Source: JAPKZH01 sp963715635
GTDB lineage: Bacteria; Acidobacteriota; Aminicenantia; Aminicenantales; UBA4085
DNA length: 64,000 nucleotides
Direction of reading: 5' to 3'
Assembly: GCA_963715635.1 (NCBI GenBank)
Contig: OY970261.1
Coordinates: 1,178,001-1,242,000, forward strand
Shown here: positions 44,115-52,924 of the stretch, in pieces
Layout: each line of letters starts with the position of its first letter
How positions within the stretch are numbered: the stretch's first letter is position 1
The notes under the pieces: generated by a model
Told to the model about the DNA's origin: nothing
The model's database searches: none
What the model saw: only the letters and a program-made list of their open reading frames with translations
Made by a program: the position numbers and the translations under genes

Positions 44115-46628
44115 GTGGCTATCAAGTGCCCGAAATGTCAGGCTGAGAATCCCGAAACTGCCCGGTTCTGTCTTGACTGCGGCACTAGATTTGGCCTTCC
44201 CGAGACACCTCAGATATCGGTCACCCGGACTCTTGAAACGACGAAAGATGAGCTCGCCCGGGGCGTCGTTTTTGCTGGCCGCTACGAGATCATAGAGGAG
44301 TTAGGCACAGGCGGCATGGGCCGCGTCTACCGCGCCCAAGACACCAAGCTCAACGAGGAAATCGCCCTTAAGCTCATCAAGCCCGAGGTTGCCGCTGACA
44401 AAAGGACGATCGAACGCTTCCGGAACGAGCTCAAGACAGCCCGCAAGATCACTCATAAGAATGTTTGCCGGATGCACGACTTCCACGAGGAAGGCAAGAC
44501 CCTCTACCTGACGATGGAGTACGTCCGCGGAGAAGACCTGAAGAGCCTGCTCCACAGGACAAAGACCCTGCCCATTGGGACGGCCCTATCGATTGCCCAT
44601 CAGATAGCGGAAGGTCTGGGCGAGGCGCACAAGCTGGGCATCGTCCACAGGGACCTCAAGCCGGGCAACATCATGATCGATAAGGACGGCCAGGCCAAGA
44701 TCATGGACTTCGGGATTGCCCGCTCGCTTCTGGGGAAAGGCCTGACAGGAGAAGGAGCGATTATTGGAACGCCGGAATACATGAGCCCGGAACAGGTCGA
44801 GGGGAAGGAAGCTGACCAGCGGTCGGATATTTACGCGCTGGGCGTTATTCTCTTTGAGATGGTGACAGGGAGGCTGCCGTTCGAGGGGGAGACGCCGTTC
44901 AGTATCGCCAACAAGCAGAAAAGCGAGCCTCCTCCCGACCCAAGGAAGCTCAATCCTCAAATTCCCGCGGAACTTGGCCGGGTCATCCTCCGCTCGCTGG
45001 AGAAGGCTAAGGAGAAACGCTATCAGACAACCGGGGAGTTCTTGGAGGACCTTGCTAGTGTTGAAGAGGCCTTGCCAACTGGCGAAAGAGTATCTAAGAC
45101 GAAAACTTCTCGAGAAATCACGGTTAAATTCACACCGAAAAAGCTCTTGGTTCCCGGGCTCGTTTTCCTAGTTCTTATAGCGGCGGGCATCATGCTCTGG
45201 CGAGTCATCCACCCGAACAAGGGCGCTTCCGGGGCTTCCGCACCCGGCCAACAGACACTCGCCGTCCTCCCTTTCACCGACCTCTCGCCAGCAAAAGACC
45301 AGGCGTCCTGGTGCGAAGGGATCGCGGAAACGCTTCAAAATTCCCTGGCTAACGTCAGAAGCCTCCAGGTCCGCGGGAAATACTCTTCCTTCCTTTTCAA
45401 GAGCCAGGACGATCCCAGGGAAGTCGGAAAAAAGCTGAACGCCCAAAAGCTCCTCACCGGGACCCTCCAGAAAGTCGGCAATCGCCTGCGGGTCAACGTC
45501 CAACTGCTCAATGCGGCTGACGGGACGCCTATCTGGTCGGAAAAGTTCGATGGCAAGGAGGAAGATATCTTTGATATTCAGGACAAAATCGCCTCCACGG
45601 CCATCAGCCGGATGCAAATCGGACTCTTGGAGAGGGAAAAAACGGGTCTTGAAAAGCGATATACCAGCAACAAAGAGGCCTATAGTCTCTATCTCCAGGC
45701 CAATCATATCGCCCGCCCGATGGGTTCTGATGACATCAAGAAATCCATACCCATCTATCTAGAAGCGACCGTGAAAGATCCGGATTTCGTCCTGCCGTAT
45801 ATCCGCCTGTCGTGGTTATACTCATGTCTTTATGTAGATTTTGGATTTATGCCCAGGGATGAGGCCTACAGCAAATCTAAAGAAGCCCTGAGAAAAGCTT
45901 TTGCCCTCGACAGTGAAAATGGAGAAGCCTACGCCGTTCGTGCGGATCTGAAATATGCATTTGAAAACGACATGGCCGGGGCCGAACTCGATTTTCAGCG
46001 GGCCCTTCAGATCTCTCCCTGGAGTCCGCTTGTGCTTACGCAGCATATTTTATTCTTGACTGAAAAGGGGCGATTGGAGGAGGCTTTGTCCGAAATAAAA
46101 GTTCTTGTAGAGATCGATCCCCAAGATCCCCAAAACTATTGGTTCTCGGGCCGTTGCCTCTACTATTTGCGCCGATATGATGATTCGATTATCGCTTATA
46201 ATAAAGCACTTGAGCTCGATCCGAATCACGAAAATACCCTAGTCTGGAGTATTTTCTGTTTTCTAGCCCGAGGGGAGAATAACAAAGCCCTTGAAATGGC
46301 GAAACGGACCATACCAATTGACCGAACCGATTATATTTATTTTCTCGGGGTCATAGATGCCGTAAAGGGAAACAAAGTCGATGCCGAAAAACATTTTGAG
46401 TCGTTAACACCAGGCATTGGATGGCGCTCTCCGGGGTGGGCGGTCACTTTTTATGCATCAATGGGAAACAGGGATAAGACCCTTGAATATCTCACCAGGC
46501 TTTATAACGAAAACCGAGCAAGCCTGAGCTTTGCGTTTCTGACCCACTTTTTTGATAAGTATCGCGCCGACCGTGAATTCGTCAACCTACTTAAAAAGTC
46601 AGGCTTCGAGTTTCGGCAATTGCCATAA
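44115..46628 (+). CDS. Ser/Thr protein kinase with zinc ribbon, TolB-like and TPR domains
   Basis: An 837-residue membrane protein. An N-terminal zinc ribbon (CPKCQAENPETARFCLDCG, residues 5-25) precedes a Hanks-type kinase (about 55-315) with GTGGMGRVYRAQD, the Lys in IALKLIKPE, HRDLKPGNIMID and DFGIARS. One transmembrane helix follows near residue 365 (LLVPGLVFLVLIAAGIMLW). The outer part has a TolB/FlgO-like segment (LAVLPFTDLSPAKDQASWCE) and then TPR repeats to the end. The start is a GTG at 44115, 6 nt after AAGGGG; an ORF extended to a TTG at 44076 is rejected. The kinase would be cytoplasmic and the TPR part extracytoplasmic. Activating ligand and substrates are unknown. It faces the convergent TonB-dependent receptor gene. 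Confidence 0.9.
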   Translation: MAIKCPKCQAENPETARFCLDCGTRFGLPETPQISVTRTLETTKDELARGVVFAGRYEIIEELGTGGMGRVYRAQDTKLNEEIALKLIKPEVAADKRTIERFRNELKTARKITHKNVCRMHDFHEEGKTLYLTMEYVRGEDLKSLLHRTKTLPIGTALSIAHQIAEGLGEAHKLGIVHRDLKPGNIMIDKDGQAKIMDFGIARSLLGKGLTGEGAIIGTPEYMSPEQVEGKEADQRSDIYALGVILFEMVTGRLPFEGETPFSIANKQKSEPPPDPRKLNPQIPAELGRVILRSLEKAKEKRYQTTGEFLEDLASVEEALPTGERVSKTKTSREITVKFTPKKLLVPGLVFLVLIAAGIMLWRVIHPNKGASGASAPGQQTLAVLPFTDLSPAKDQASWCEGIAETLQNSLANVRSLQVRGKYSSFLFKSQDDPREVGKKLNAQKLLTGTLQKVGNRLRVNVQLLNAADGTPIWSEKFDGKEEDIFDIQDKIASTAISRMQIGLLEREKTGLEKRYTSNKEAYSLYLQANHIARPMGSDDIKKSIPIYLEATVKDPDFVLPYIRLSWLYSCLYVDFGFMPRDEAYSKSKEALRKAFALDSENGEAYAVRADLKYAFENDMAGAELDFQRALQISPWSPLVLTQHILFLTEKGRLEEALSEIKVLVEIDPQDPQNYWFSGRCLYYLRRYDDSIIAYNKALELDPNHENTLVWSIFCFLARGENNKALEMAKRTIPIDRTDYIYFLGVIDAVKGNKVDAEKHFESLTPGIGWRSPGWAVTFYASMGNRDKTLEYLTRLYNENRASLSFAFLTHFFDKYRADREFVNLLKKSGFEFRQLP

Positions 46629-46708
46629 AGGCGTCCCAGACGAAAGTGAACTCGATCCCCTCATGATTTCAACCGCGATACAGTTGCACATAGGCCTTTT
46701 TAAGAACG

Positions 46709-49522
46709 CTAGAACCTCAGGGTGGCTTTTATTTGTGCCCAGCGCGGGAGCTGGCGCGCCCAAACCTGCCCGAACAGAGAATTATCTTCTTTGACGAGAG
46801 AAACAGGCTGCTGGCTATTCATCAGGTTATAAATGTTGACGCCAAGGCCTAAGATAACCCCCCTCTTGAGCGGGAAGTCTTCTTCGATCAGGAGGTCCAC
46901 ATACATGTGGGGCGGCGTTGTCCTCACGCCGCGGCCCTCGGGAAACGCGAAATAGCTTCCAAGGCCCTCTACCCATCCCTTCTTTTCCCAATGATAACCG
47001 GACAGATACTCAATGTTAGTTGAGACATTGAAGCCGTAAGGCGCAAAATAGGTCCCAAATATTTTAACGACATGGTCCACGCTGTAGGGGAGGAATCCGT
47101 ACCAGCCCTCGTCGCCGATCCCCCTTCCTCCCAGGCCGGCCAATATAAGGTCGTACAATGCCTTGTTTGGAGCTCCCGGGGGCATATAGGGCCGGTCGCC
47201 GAAATACCCTAAATTATATCCGCTTCCACCGCCTGTATCCCAAGTCCCAGACTCGAAGTCATTGCCGGGAGTTGTCCCCTTGGCCTGGGACCAGGTATAG
47301 GAAGCGTTCAGCGTTAACCGACCTGGAATTTTCCCGTTCAGCTCGACCTCGAGGGCCCTGTAATCTCGCCTCTTCAGCTCGAAATTGGTGAAGAGGTACT
47401 TATATTCCGATGGCGTTCCCGGATCATATAACCCGATGTCCTCCATAAGGTTACGCGAATATGAGAGGATCCCCCTGACTTTCAGGGCCCAATTCGTCCA
47501 GAGCTGCCGGTCGAATTCGAGGAGGAACTTGTTCACCTTGTTGGGCTTTAGATTGGGGTCCACTGTTTCTGGCGTGGAGGCGCCGCTTTGTTCCCAGAGG
47601 AAAGCCCAGTTAGCGGGGTCCTTCAGTTGGGATACTATTGGGTTTTGGGGGCCGACCCAAGAGTACTCGCGGGCATTAAACTCAAAATTCGTACCAAAAG
47701 CCCATAGAAATTGGGTGGCGATGGGCATGGCGAACATCCCATAACCGAATTTCAGGACGTTGCGACCGTCTCCTGTTAGGTCAAAGGCCACGGAAGCGCG
47801 CGGCTGCAGGAAATCCCCGAGTCCCCAGCTCCAGACTCGCTTTCCCACGTCGTTATAAACCCTTTCGGTATCGGTCCTCAGCCCCAGCAATAGAGAAAAG
47901 TGCCCCAGGACGATATTGTCCTCAGCGTATAACCCGAATCCCTTGGTGGTGTCTTTAGTCACGCCGACTCCACTCTCGGTTAGCGTGACAGGAATACCCG
48001 GCGCCGACCAGGTGATGAAAGTGCCGTTGTCAAACCCGTTCCCCGGCCAAGGGTCGGCGTCGAGGCCTGTAAAATGGTACACTTCACTGTATTTATTGCC
48101 GTAATAGCTCCACCCGACCTTGATCTCGTGGTTTCCCCAGCGGCCCAGATCGAGGTATTGGGTCAGGCCGACCGCCAGGTCCGTCCGCTGCTCAAGCAAC
48201 CGTTCCGAACTAGTGGCATTGTTTGTCGTCTGGCCGATGTCCTGCCAGAGATAGGCCGGAGGGCCAAAATTGCCGCTCACGGGTTCTGTGTCGGTATCGT
48301 TCCGGTTCTGCCCCCAGGCTGCGGTCACGAGAGTGTTCTGGGAGAGGATTCCCTGGTAGTTAAGCCGATAAGAATAGCGGGTGTAATTCGTTTCAGTATA
48401 GGTTTCCGGGACGCCGATGCCGCCTGTCTGGTGAAGGAACTTGTCCAGGGTCCCGCTTAGGGACAGCGTATGGTTCTTGTAGGGCGTGAACGTGATCTTC
48501 CCGAAGGCGTTGTTCGTGGTGGCCCGCCTTTGTCCGGCCGGAACCGTCAGCCAGCCGATGGATTGTTGACTGGTCTTGTCGGAGTTCCCGAAGAAGTTGT
48601 CGGATAGGAAGAACCAGAGTTTGTCCTTGACGACGGGACCGCCCAGGTTCCCGAAATACTGTTGGAGGGAAGTGTCCGGGACGCTGACGGTCGAGAGCTG
48701 CTCCTGCCTTTTGGCCCGGATGCCCGAAGCCTGGACGAGTCCTCCCAGTTGTCCGTGAAAGGAGTTGCTGCCCGATTTCGTCACGATGTTGACGAAGCCG
48801 CCCACGCCCTGGCCCATCTCGGGTGCGAACCCGTCGGAGACGATCTGGACCTCTTCCCAGGCGTCATAGTTGAGGCGTACACCGGGGTCATTGATATTAA
48901 CGCCTTTTGTTGAAAGGCCGTCCACAAGCCAGTTGTTCCCGGCGTCGCCCTCACCCCGGAAGCTCGGCAGGCCCGTTTCCGTTCCTAGTACCGAATTAGC
49001 CCCGCCGGAGACCGTATTGACCCTCACTCCCGTGACTCCCGGCGTAAGGTTGACGATCTCCGCGATAGTCCTCGCCTGGGTGGGGACAAGCGCGAGGTCT
49101 CTGCTGTTCAGCCGGTAGCTCGTATCGGCTTTTATCTTGTCGATCAGCGGGTTCACCGCGGTGACGGTGACTTCCTCCTTGACGGCGGCGGGCTTCAGCA
49201 CGACGGAGAGGCTCGCTGTGAATCCCAACCGGACTTCGTTCCCGGTCATCGTCACCTTTTCAAACCCTGGAAGTTCGAAGGTCAAGGAGTAGGTGCCGAC
49301 GGGAAGCAGGGGAAGGCGGAAGTCCCCGCTTCGATCGGACACCGCGGTCCGGAGACCCTGGAGGTTCGGGCTCCTGGCCGTGACGGTGACACCGGGAAGC
49401 GCTTCGCCCTTTTCCTCGGTAATTCTGCCCCGGACCTCGCCGGTCTGCTGGGCCCCGAGATTTCCGCAGAGCGGAAGAATGAGAAGAAAAAGACCAACCG
49501 CGACTCTTAAGGAATTTTTCAT
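46709..49522 (-). CDS. TonB-dependent receptor with carboxypeptidase-regulatory-like domain
   Basis: A 937-residue outer-membrane protein. A signal peptide (VAVGLFLLILPLCGNLGAQ) is followed by a CarboxypepD_reg-like domain at about residues 28-105 (VRGRITEEKGEALPGVTVTA), the plug domain with RTIAEIVNLTPGVTGVRVNT, and a long beta-barrel ending in the aromatic RWAQIKATLRF. No clear TonB box is evident. The plan is that of Oar-like receptors in Acidobacteriota and Bacteroidota. The ligand is unknown; no SusD-like partner is adjacent. The ATG at 49522 follows GAGGGGGG. The gene has a promoter about 210 nt upstream, leaving a long 5' leader. Predicted to import large substrates such as glycans or peptides. 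Confidence 0.92.
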   Translation of the reverse strand: MKNSLRVAVGLFLLILPLCGNLGAQQTGEVRGRITEEKGEALPGVTVTARSPNLQGLRTAVSDRSGDFRLPLLPVGTYSLTFELPGFEKVTMTGNEVRLGFTASLSVVLKPAAVKEEVTVTAVNPLIDKIKADTSYRLNSRDLALVPTQARTIAEIVNLTPGVTGVRVNTVSGGANSVLGTETGLPSFRGEGDAGNNWLVDGLSTKGVNINDPGVRLNYDAWEEVQIVSDGFAPEMGQGVGGFVNIVTKSGSNSFHGQLGGLVQASGIRAKRQEQLSTVSVPDTSLQQYFGNLGGPVVKDKLWFFLSDNFFGNSDKTSQQSIGWLTVPAGQRRATTNNAFGKITFTPYKNHTLSLSGTLDKFLHQTGGIGVPETYTETNYTRYSYRLNYQGILSQNTLVTAAWGQNRNDTDTEPVSGNFGPPAYLWQDIGQTTNNATSSERLLEQRTDLAVGLTQYLDLGRWGNHEIKVGWSYYGNKYSEVYHFTGLDADPWPGNGFDNGTFITWSAPGIPVTLTESGVGVTKDTTKGFGLYAEDNIVLGHFSLLLGLRTDTERVYNDVGKRVWSWGLGDFLQPRASVAFDLTGDGRNVLKFGYGMFAMPIATQFLWAFGTNFEFNAREYSWVGPQNPIVSQLKDPANWAFLWEQSGASTPETVDPNLKPNKVNKFLLEFDRQLWTNWALKVRGILSYSRNLMEDIGLYDPGTPSEYKYLFTNFELKRRDYRALEVELNGKIPGRLTLNASYTWSQAKGTTPGNDFESGTWDTGGGSGYNLGYFGDRPYMPPGAPNKALYDLILAGLGGRGIGDEGWYGFLPYSVDHVVKIFGTYFAPYGFNVSTNIEYLSGYHWEKKGWVEGLGSYFAFPEGRGVRTTPPHMYVDLLIEEDFPLKRGVILGLGVNIYNLMNSQQPVSLVKEDNSLFGQVWARQLPRWAQIKATLRF

Positions 49523-49926
49523 TTTTTCCCCCCTCTTTCCCAGGAATCAAGGAAATCAGATATGGTCAATTCCTCAGTCTCCTAATGGATGGGGAAGATA
49601 TTCGGATGGTCGAGGGCTGAGGCTGCCAAGGATTCGTGGATAAACTGTTCCCGTAAAACTCGAAAGTGTCCGGATTTTCAGGACGACATTTAGGACGCTT
49701 CATAGGGGCCCTTTCCCTTATTCGCTTGGTCTGAGCATATCGAAATGAATGAAAATTGTCAACCTGTTGAGCTCATAAACTGAGCCCCATGGATATTTCC
49801 ACTCCTAAAAGATGCTTGAGGCACGAGGGCCAGGCTAACTGGGTACAAGCGGGATGCTAAGCGAATCGTGACCTCATAGGTTTAAGACGAGAAAAGGGGT
49901 AATATATTATCAAAGGAGGAGGGAAT
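49523..49926. other. Intergenic control region between divergent genes
   Basis: No gene supported. It holds the TonB-receptor promoter and a leader of about 210 nt. No riboswitch family is recognised. Confidence 0.5.
49734..49762 (-). promoter_or_regulatory. Promoter of the TonB-dependent receptor gene
   Basis: On the minus strand TTGACA (49762-49757) and TATGCT (49739-49734) are 17 nt apart, predicting a leader of about 205 nt before the ATG at 49522. Confidence 0.5.
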
Positions 49927-50208
49927 ATGACTGAGAAGTTATCTTATGAAGAATTTGTAAAGCAGGCGATTCTGAAACTAAGAACAGGCGATTATAAAGG
50001 GATTCACACGGTCTACAGCGGTTTTAACGAAGCGTTTAGAAAGTATTTTGATGGAGCTAGCCCGATTGAGATAACGACTCAGCTCGCCCAGGAGAAAAAA
50101 ATCGTGATAAGGCCAGTAAAGGGCGGCGTAATGCTTTACTTGCCAGAAGATGTTCCCCAGACTAGTAAGGCCGACCAAGTGCTAAAAAAAATGGGATTAA
50201 ATAATTAG
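49927..50208 (+). CDS. Small protein of unknown function (93 residues)
   Basis: A 93-residue soluble protein starting MTEKLSYEEFVKQAILKLRT and ending DVPQTSKADQVLKKMGLNN. Predicted helical N-terminus, beta-rich centre around IVIRPVKGGVMLYLPEDV. No Cys and no signal peptide. A perfect AAAGGAGG precedes the ATG with an 8-nt spacer, so it is likely expressed. I recognise no family. It lies within the direct-repeat-flanked segment between the TonB receptor and the tRNA remnant, and its frame runs directly into the truncated kinase relic after its stop. Confidence 0.7.
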   Translation: MTEKLSYEEFVKQAILKLRTGDYKGIHTVYSGFNEAFRKYFDGASPIEITTQLAQEKKIVIRPVKGGVMLYLPEDVPQTSKADQVLKKMGLNN

Positions 50209-50220
50209 AGAAAACTGGAA

Positions 50221-50349
50221 GAAAGGCCAGGCGTTAAGAGCGATAGAACTCCGCTAGCATTCCTCGAGTTCTTGAAGGATGCCGAACCCGGCTGGCCCGA
50301 AGTCGAGGATGCCAGGAAGAGGCTGGCGGGGCTGAAGGGCACATTATAG
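50221..50349 (+). pseudogene. Truncated kinase/TPR C-terminus, second relic
   Basis: Translation gives RTPLAFLEFLKDAEPGWPEV and EDARKRLAGLKGTL, the same C-terminal TPR end as the relic at 43589-43768; 40 nt (50296-50335) are identical. It has no start and only about 40 codons. It precedes the chimeric tRNA remnant. Confidence 0.6.
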
Positions 50350-50409
50350 GGTAGCTCGTCGGGCTCATAATCCAAAGGTCGGGGGTTCAAATCCCTCCGG
50401 GCGCGCCAC
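50350..50409 (+). other. Chimeric tRNA remnant
   Basis: GGTAGCTCGTCGGGCTCATA (50350-50369) matches the D-arm and CAT anticodon arm of bacterial initiator tRNA, whose consensus contains this segment. It is joined to a 38-nt copy of the 3' half of tRNA-Arg (50369-50406), followed by CA, giving an encoded CCA. The 5' acceptor strand and part of the D-arm are missing and the anticodon stem is mismatched, so it cannot fold as a functional tRNA. Confidence 0.6.
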
Positions 50410-50591
50410 ATTTCCTCATTTTTTTGTTAGATATCAACAAGTTACAGGGAATTCCTTTTTTTGTTCGTTCCTCCTATCCCTCGTCTTCGGTTTGGAAGAG
50501 ATGTCTGGGGCACAATTCCATTGAAAACAATCATGATCTAGGATATAATTTGAAAAAATCCTCATAAATCAAAAATTTGAAGAAGGCAAAC

Positions 50592-50816
50592 ATGAAACAT
50601 CATATTGGAGAAATGGCCGGGAAAATCTGGAAGATCCTCCATGCCAAAGGAGAGCTCAATCTGTCTCAGCTGCCCAAATTGTTGAACGAGAAATCGATGA
50701 TCGTTTATCAAGCGGTCGGATGGCTCGCCAGAGAAGACAAAATTGCATATCGGAAAGAAGCGGCCAAAATATGGATTTCGCTGAGCGATTCAGAGAAAAC
50801 CCAGCCGGCGAAGTGA
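50592..50816 (+). CDS. Small winged-helix protein
   Basis: A 74-residue protein with a winged helix-turn-helix fold: AGKIWKILHAKGELNLSQLP, then LNEKSMIVYQAVGWLAREDK. It resembles the winged-helix domain proteins found next to carbohydrate or metabolic genes, with a DNA-binding role inferred. The ATG at 50592 follows AAGG; a TTG at 50577 is in frame but has no ribosome site. It is immediately followed by the glycogen branching enzyme gene in the same direction, so it may regulate that operon. Confidence 0.72.
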   Translation: MKHHIGEMAGKIWKILHAKGELNLSQLPKLLNEKSMIVYQAVGWLAREDKIAYRKEAAKIWISLSDSEKTQPAK

Positions 50817-50845
50817 ATTCCCTGCGGTCTTAAGAAAACGTCAAA

Positions 50846-52918
50846 GTGCCTAAAATCAGAATGGAAAAATCCCGGGTTCCTCTATCCAGGAATTTGCCCG
50901 GCCGACAGAATCATGTGACGCATGCGGAGAAGCCTGTCGGCAGGCGGAAAATCCCCACTAAACATGACGGGGCGGTGAGCAACGTCATTTATAGATTCAA
51001 AAAATATGATGAAATCCGTTTAACGGAAATGGATATATTTTTATTTAAGCAGGGCAATCACGCCAAGATCTATGAAAAATTGGGCGCCCATCCGGTCATT
51101 ATGGACAATGTGGCAGGAACGTATTTTGCCGTCTGGGCCCCCAATGCCAAGAGCGTGTCCGTCATCGGCGATTTCAACGCTTGGAATCGGAAGGCTCATC
51201 CGATGAATGTCAGATGGGATGGATCGGGTATCTGGGAAACGTTTATTCCGCAACTCACTCCCGGTGTCATGTATAAATATCATATTGTCTCCAATCATAA
51301 TCGTTATAAAGTTGATAAGGGGGATCCCTATGGATTTTTGTGGCAAACCCCGCCCAACACCGCCTCCATTGTCTGGGATTTGGAATACGAATGGCGTGAT
51401 CAAGAATGGATGAAGGGTCGTCACCGAAATAATTCCATTCATGCTCCATTCTCCATCTACGAGGTCCATCTTGGATCTTGGCGAAGAGTTCCGGAAGAAG
51501 GAAACCGGCCTCTGACCTATCGCGAGATTGCCCCTCAGCTCGCCCAATACGTGAAGGACATGGGGTTTACTCATGTGCAATTTCTTCCCCTGATGGAGCA
51601 CCCCTTTTACGGGTCCTGGGGCTATCAAACGCTCGGATATTTTGCGCCCACCAGCCGGTATGGAACCCCTCAGGATATGATGTATCTCATCGATACCCTT
51701 CATCAGAATGGGATTGGAGTCATCCTGGACTGGGTTCCCAGTCATTTTCCCAGTGATGAATATGGGCTGAGCTATTTTGACGGAACGTATTTGTTTGAGC
51801 ACCAGGATCCCAAGCGCGGCTATCATCCCGATTGGAACAGCTATATCTTCAACTATGGCCGGAACGAGGTCAGGACATTTTTATTTAGCAGCGCGATGTT
51901 CTGGCTGGAGAAGTATCACGCGGACGGGTTAAGGGTCGATGCCGTGGCTTCGATGCTCTATCTCGACTATTCGCGAAAAGAAGGAGAATGGATCCCCAAT
52001 GCCTTTGGCGGCAGGGAAGACCTCGAGGCCATTTCCTTCCTAAAAAAGCTCAATGAGTTAGTTTATAAAGAATTTCCCGATGTCCAGACGATCGCCGAGG
52101 AATCGACGTCTTGGCCCATGGTCTCGCGGCCCGTTTATGTCGGCGGGCTCGGTTTTGGCATGAAATGGAATATGGGCTGGATGAATGATACCTTGGGCTA
52201 TTTTTCTCAGGACCCCATTTTTCGGAAGTTTCATCATAACGAACTCACCTTCAGCATTTGGTATGCCTTCTTTGAGAATTTTGTCCTGTCCCTGTCCCAC
52301 GATGAAGTCGTCCATGGGAAAGGGGCTCTCGTCGGCAAAATGCCCGGGGACGAATGGCAGCGCTACGCCAACCTGCGATTATTATTCGGCTACATGTATG
52401 GTCACCCCGGCAAAAAACTCCTGTTCATGGGGAACGAATTTGGGCAGTGGACAGAATGGAATCATGAGGCAAGCCTGGAATGGCAAGCTCTTCAATATCC
52501 ATTCCAGAGCGGTTTGCAAAAATGGCTGAAGGATCTCAACCACCTGTATGGCCAGGAGCCGGCCCTTTTTAAAAAAGATTTTGACAGCGATGGATTCGAA
52601 TGGATCGATTTTCACGATTGGGAAAACAGCATTATCAGCTTTGTCCGAAAGGAGAGCGCCACGGGTGATATGATGCTCGTTGTCTGCAACCTCACGCCTG
52701 TACCTAGGCAAAGCTATCGGGTCGGCGTGCCGAGAGGCGGATTTTGGGCTGAAGTGTTGAATAGCGATTCCCGGATATATGGCGGGAGCGGTCAAGGAAA
52801 TTTCGGGGGTGTCGAAGCGGCCTCCGCAGCGGCCCAAGGAAGACTTCATTCTCTGTCTCTGACCCTACCGCCGCTGGGTGCGTTGTTCTTTAAAAGCCCG
52901 GGGACTCGCCAAGGATAA
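50846..52918 (+). CDS. glgB: 1,4-alpha-glucan branching enzyme (GH13)
   Basis: A 690-residue branching enzyme. The GlgB N-terminal segment (LFKQGNHAKIYEKLGAHP) and CBM48 domain (FAVWAPNAKSVSVIGDFNAW) precede the catalytic barrel. Sites present are the nucleophile Asp in GLRVDAVASMLYLDY, the acid Glu in AEESTSWP and LSHDEVVHGK, with LLFMGNEFGQW near the end. It forms alpha-1,6 branches in glycogen. The usual ~630-residue core is preceded by about 50 poorly conserved basic residues; the GTG at 50846 has no ribosome site, so ATG at 50861 or a GTG near 50974 are alternatives. The DUF3536 gene begins 6 nt after its stop, indicating an operon. No glgA or glgC is in the window. Confidence 0.93.
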   Translation: MPKIRMEKSRVPLSRNLPGRQNHVTHAEKPVGRRKIPTKHDGAVSNVIYRFKKYDEIRLTEMDIFLFKQGNHAKIYEKLGAHPVIMDNVAGTYFAVWAPNAKSVSVIGDFNAWNRKAHPMNVRWDGSGIWETFIPQLTPGVMYKYHIVSNHNRYKVDKGDPYGFLWQTPPNTASIVWDLEYEWRDQEWMKGRHRNNSIHAPFSIYEVHLGSWRRVPEEGNRPLTYREIAPQLAQYVKDMGFTHVQFLPLMEHPFYGSWGYQTLGYFAPTSRYGTPQDMMYLIDTLHQNGIGVILDWVPSHFPSDEYGLSYFDGTYLFEHQDPKRGYHPDWNSYIFNYGRNEVRTFLFSSAMFWLEKYHADGLRVDAVASMLYLDYSRKEGEWIPNAFGGREDLEAISFLKKLNELVYKEFPDVQTIAEESTSWPMVSRPVYVGGLGFGMKWNMGWMNDTLGYFSQDPIFRKFHHNELTFSIWYAFFENFVLSLSHDEVVHGKGALVGKMPGDEWQRYANLRLLFGYMYGHPGKKLLFMGNEFGQWTEWNHEASLEWQALQYPFQSGLQKWLKDLNHLYGQEPALFKKDFDSDGFEWIDFHDWENSIISFVRKESATGDMMLVVCNLTPVPRQSYRVGVPRGGFWAEVLNSDSRIYGGSGQGNFGGVEAASAAAQGRLHSLSLTLPPLGALFFKSPGTRQG

Positions 52919-52924
52919 AACTCC

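Noticed and set aside
43862..50406. An integrative element with tRNA-based att sites
   Set aside because: No integrase, recombinase or transposase gene lies between the repeats, so I report repeats only and do not call a mobile element.
50205..50411. A minus-strand ORF of 68 codons over the tRNA remnant
   Set aside because: It is a reading of the antisense strand of tRNA-like DNA, a known source of spurious proteins; no ribosome site.
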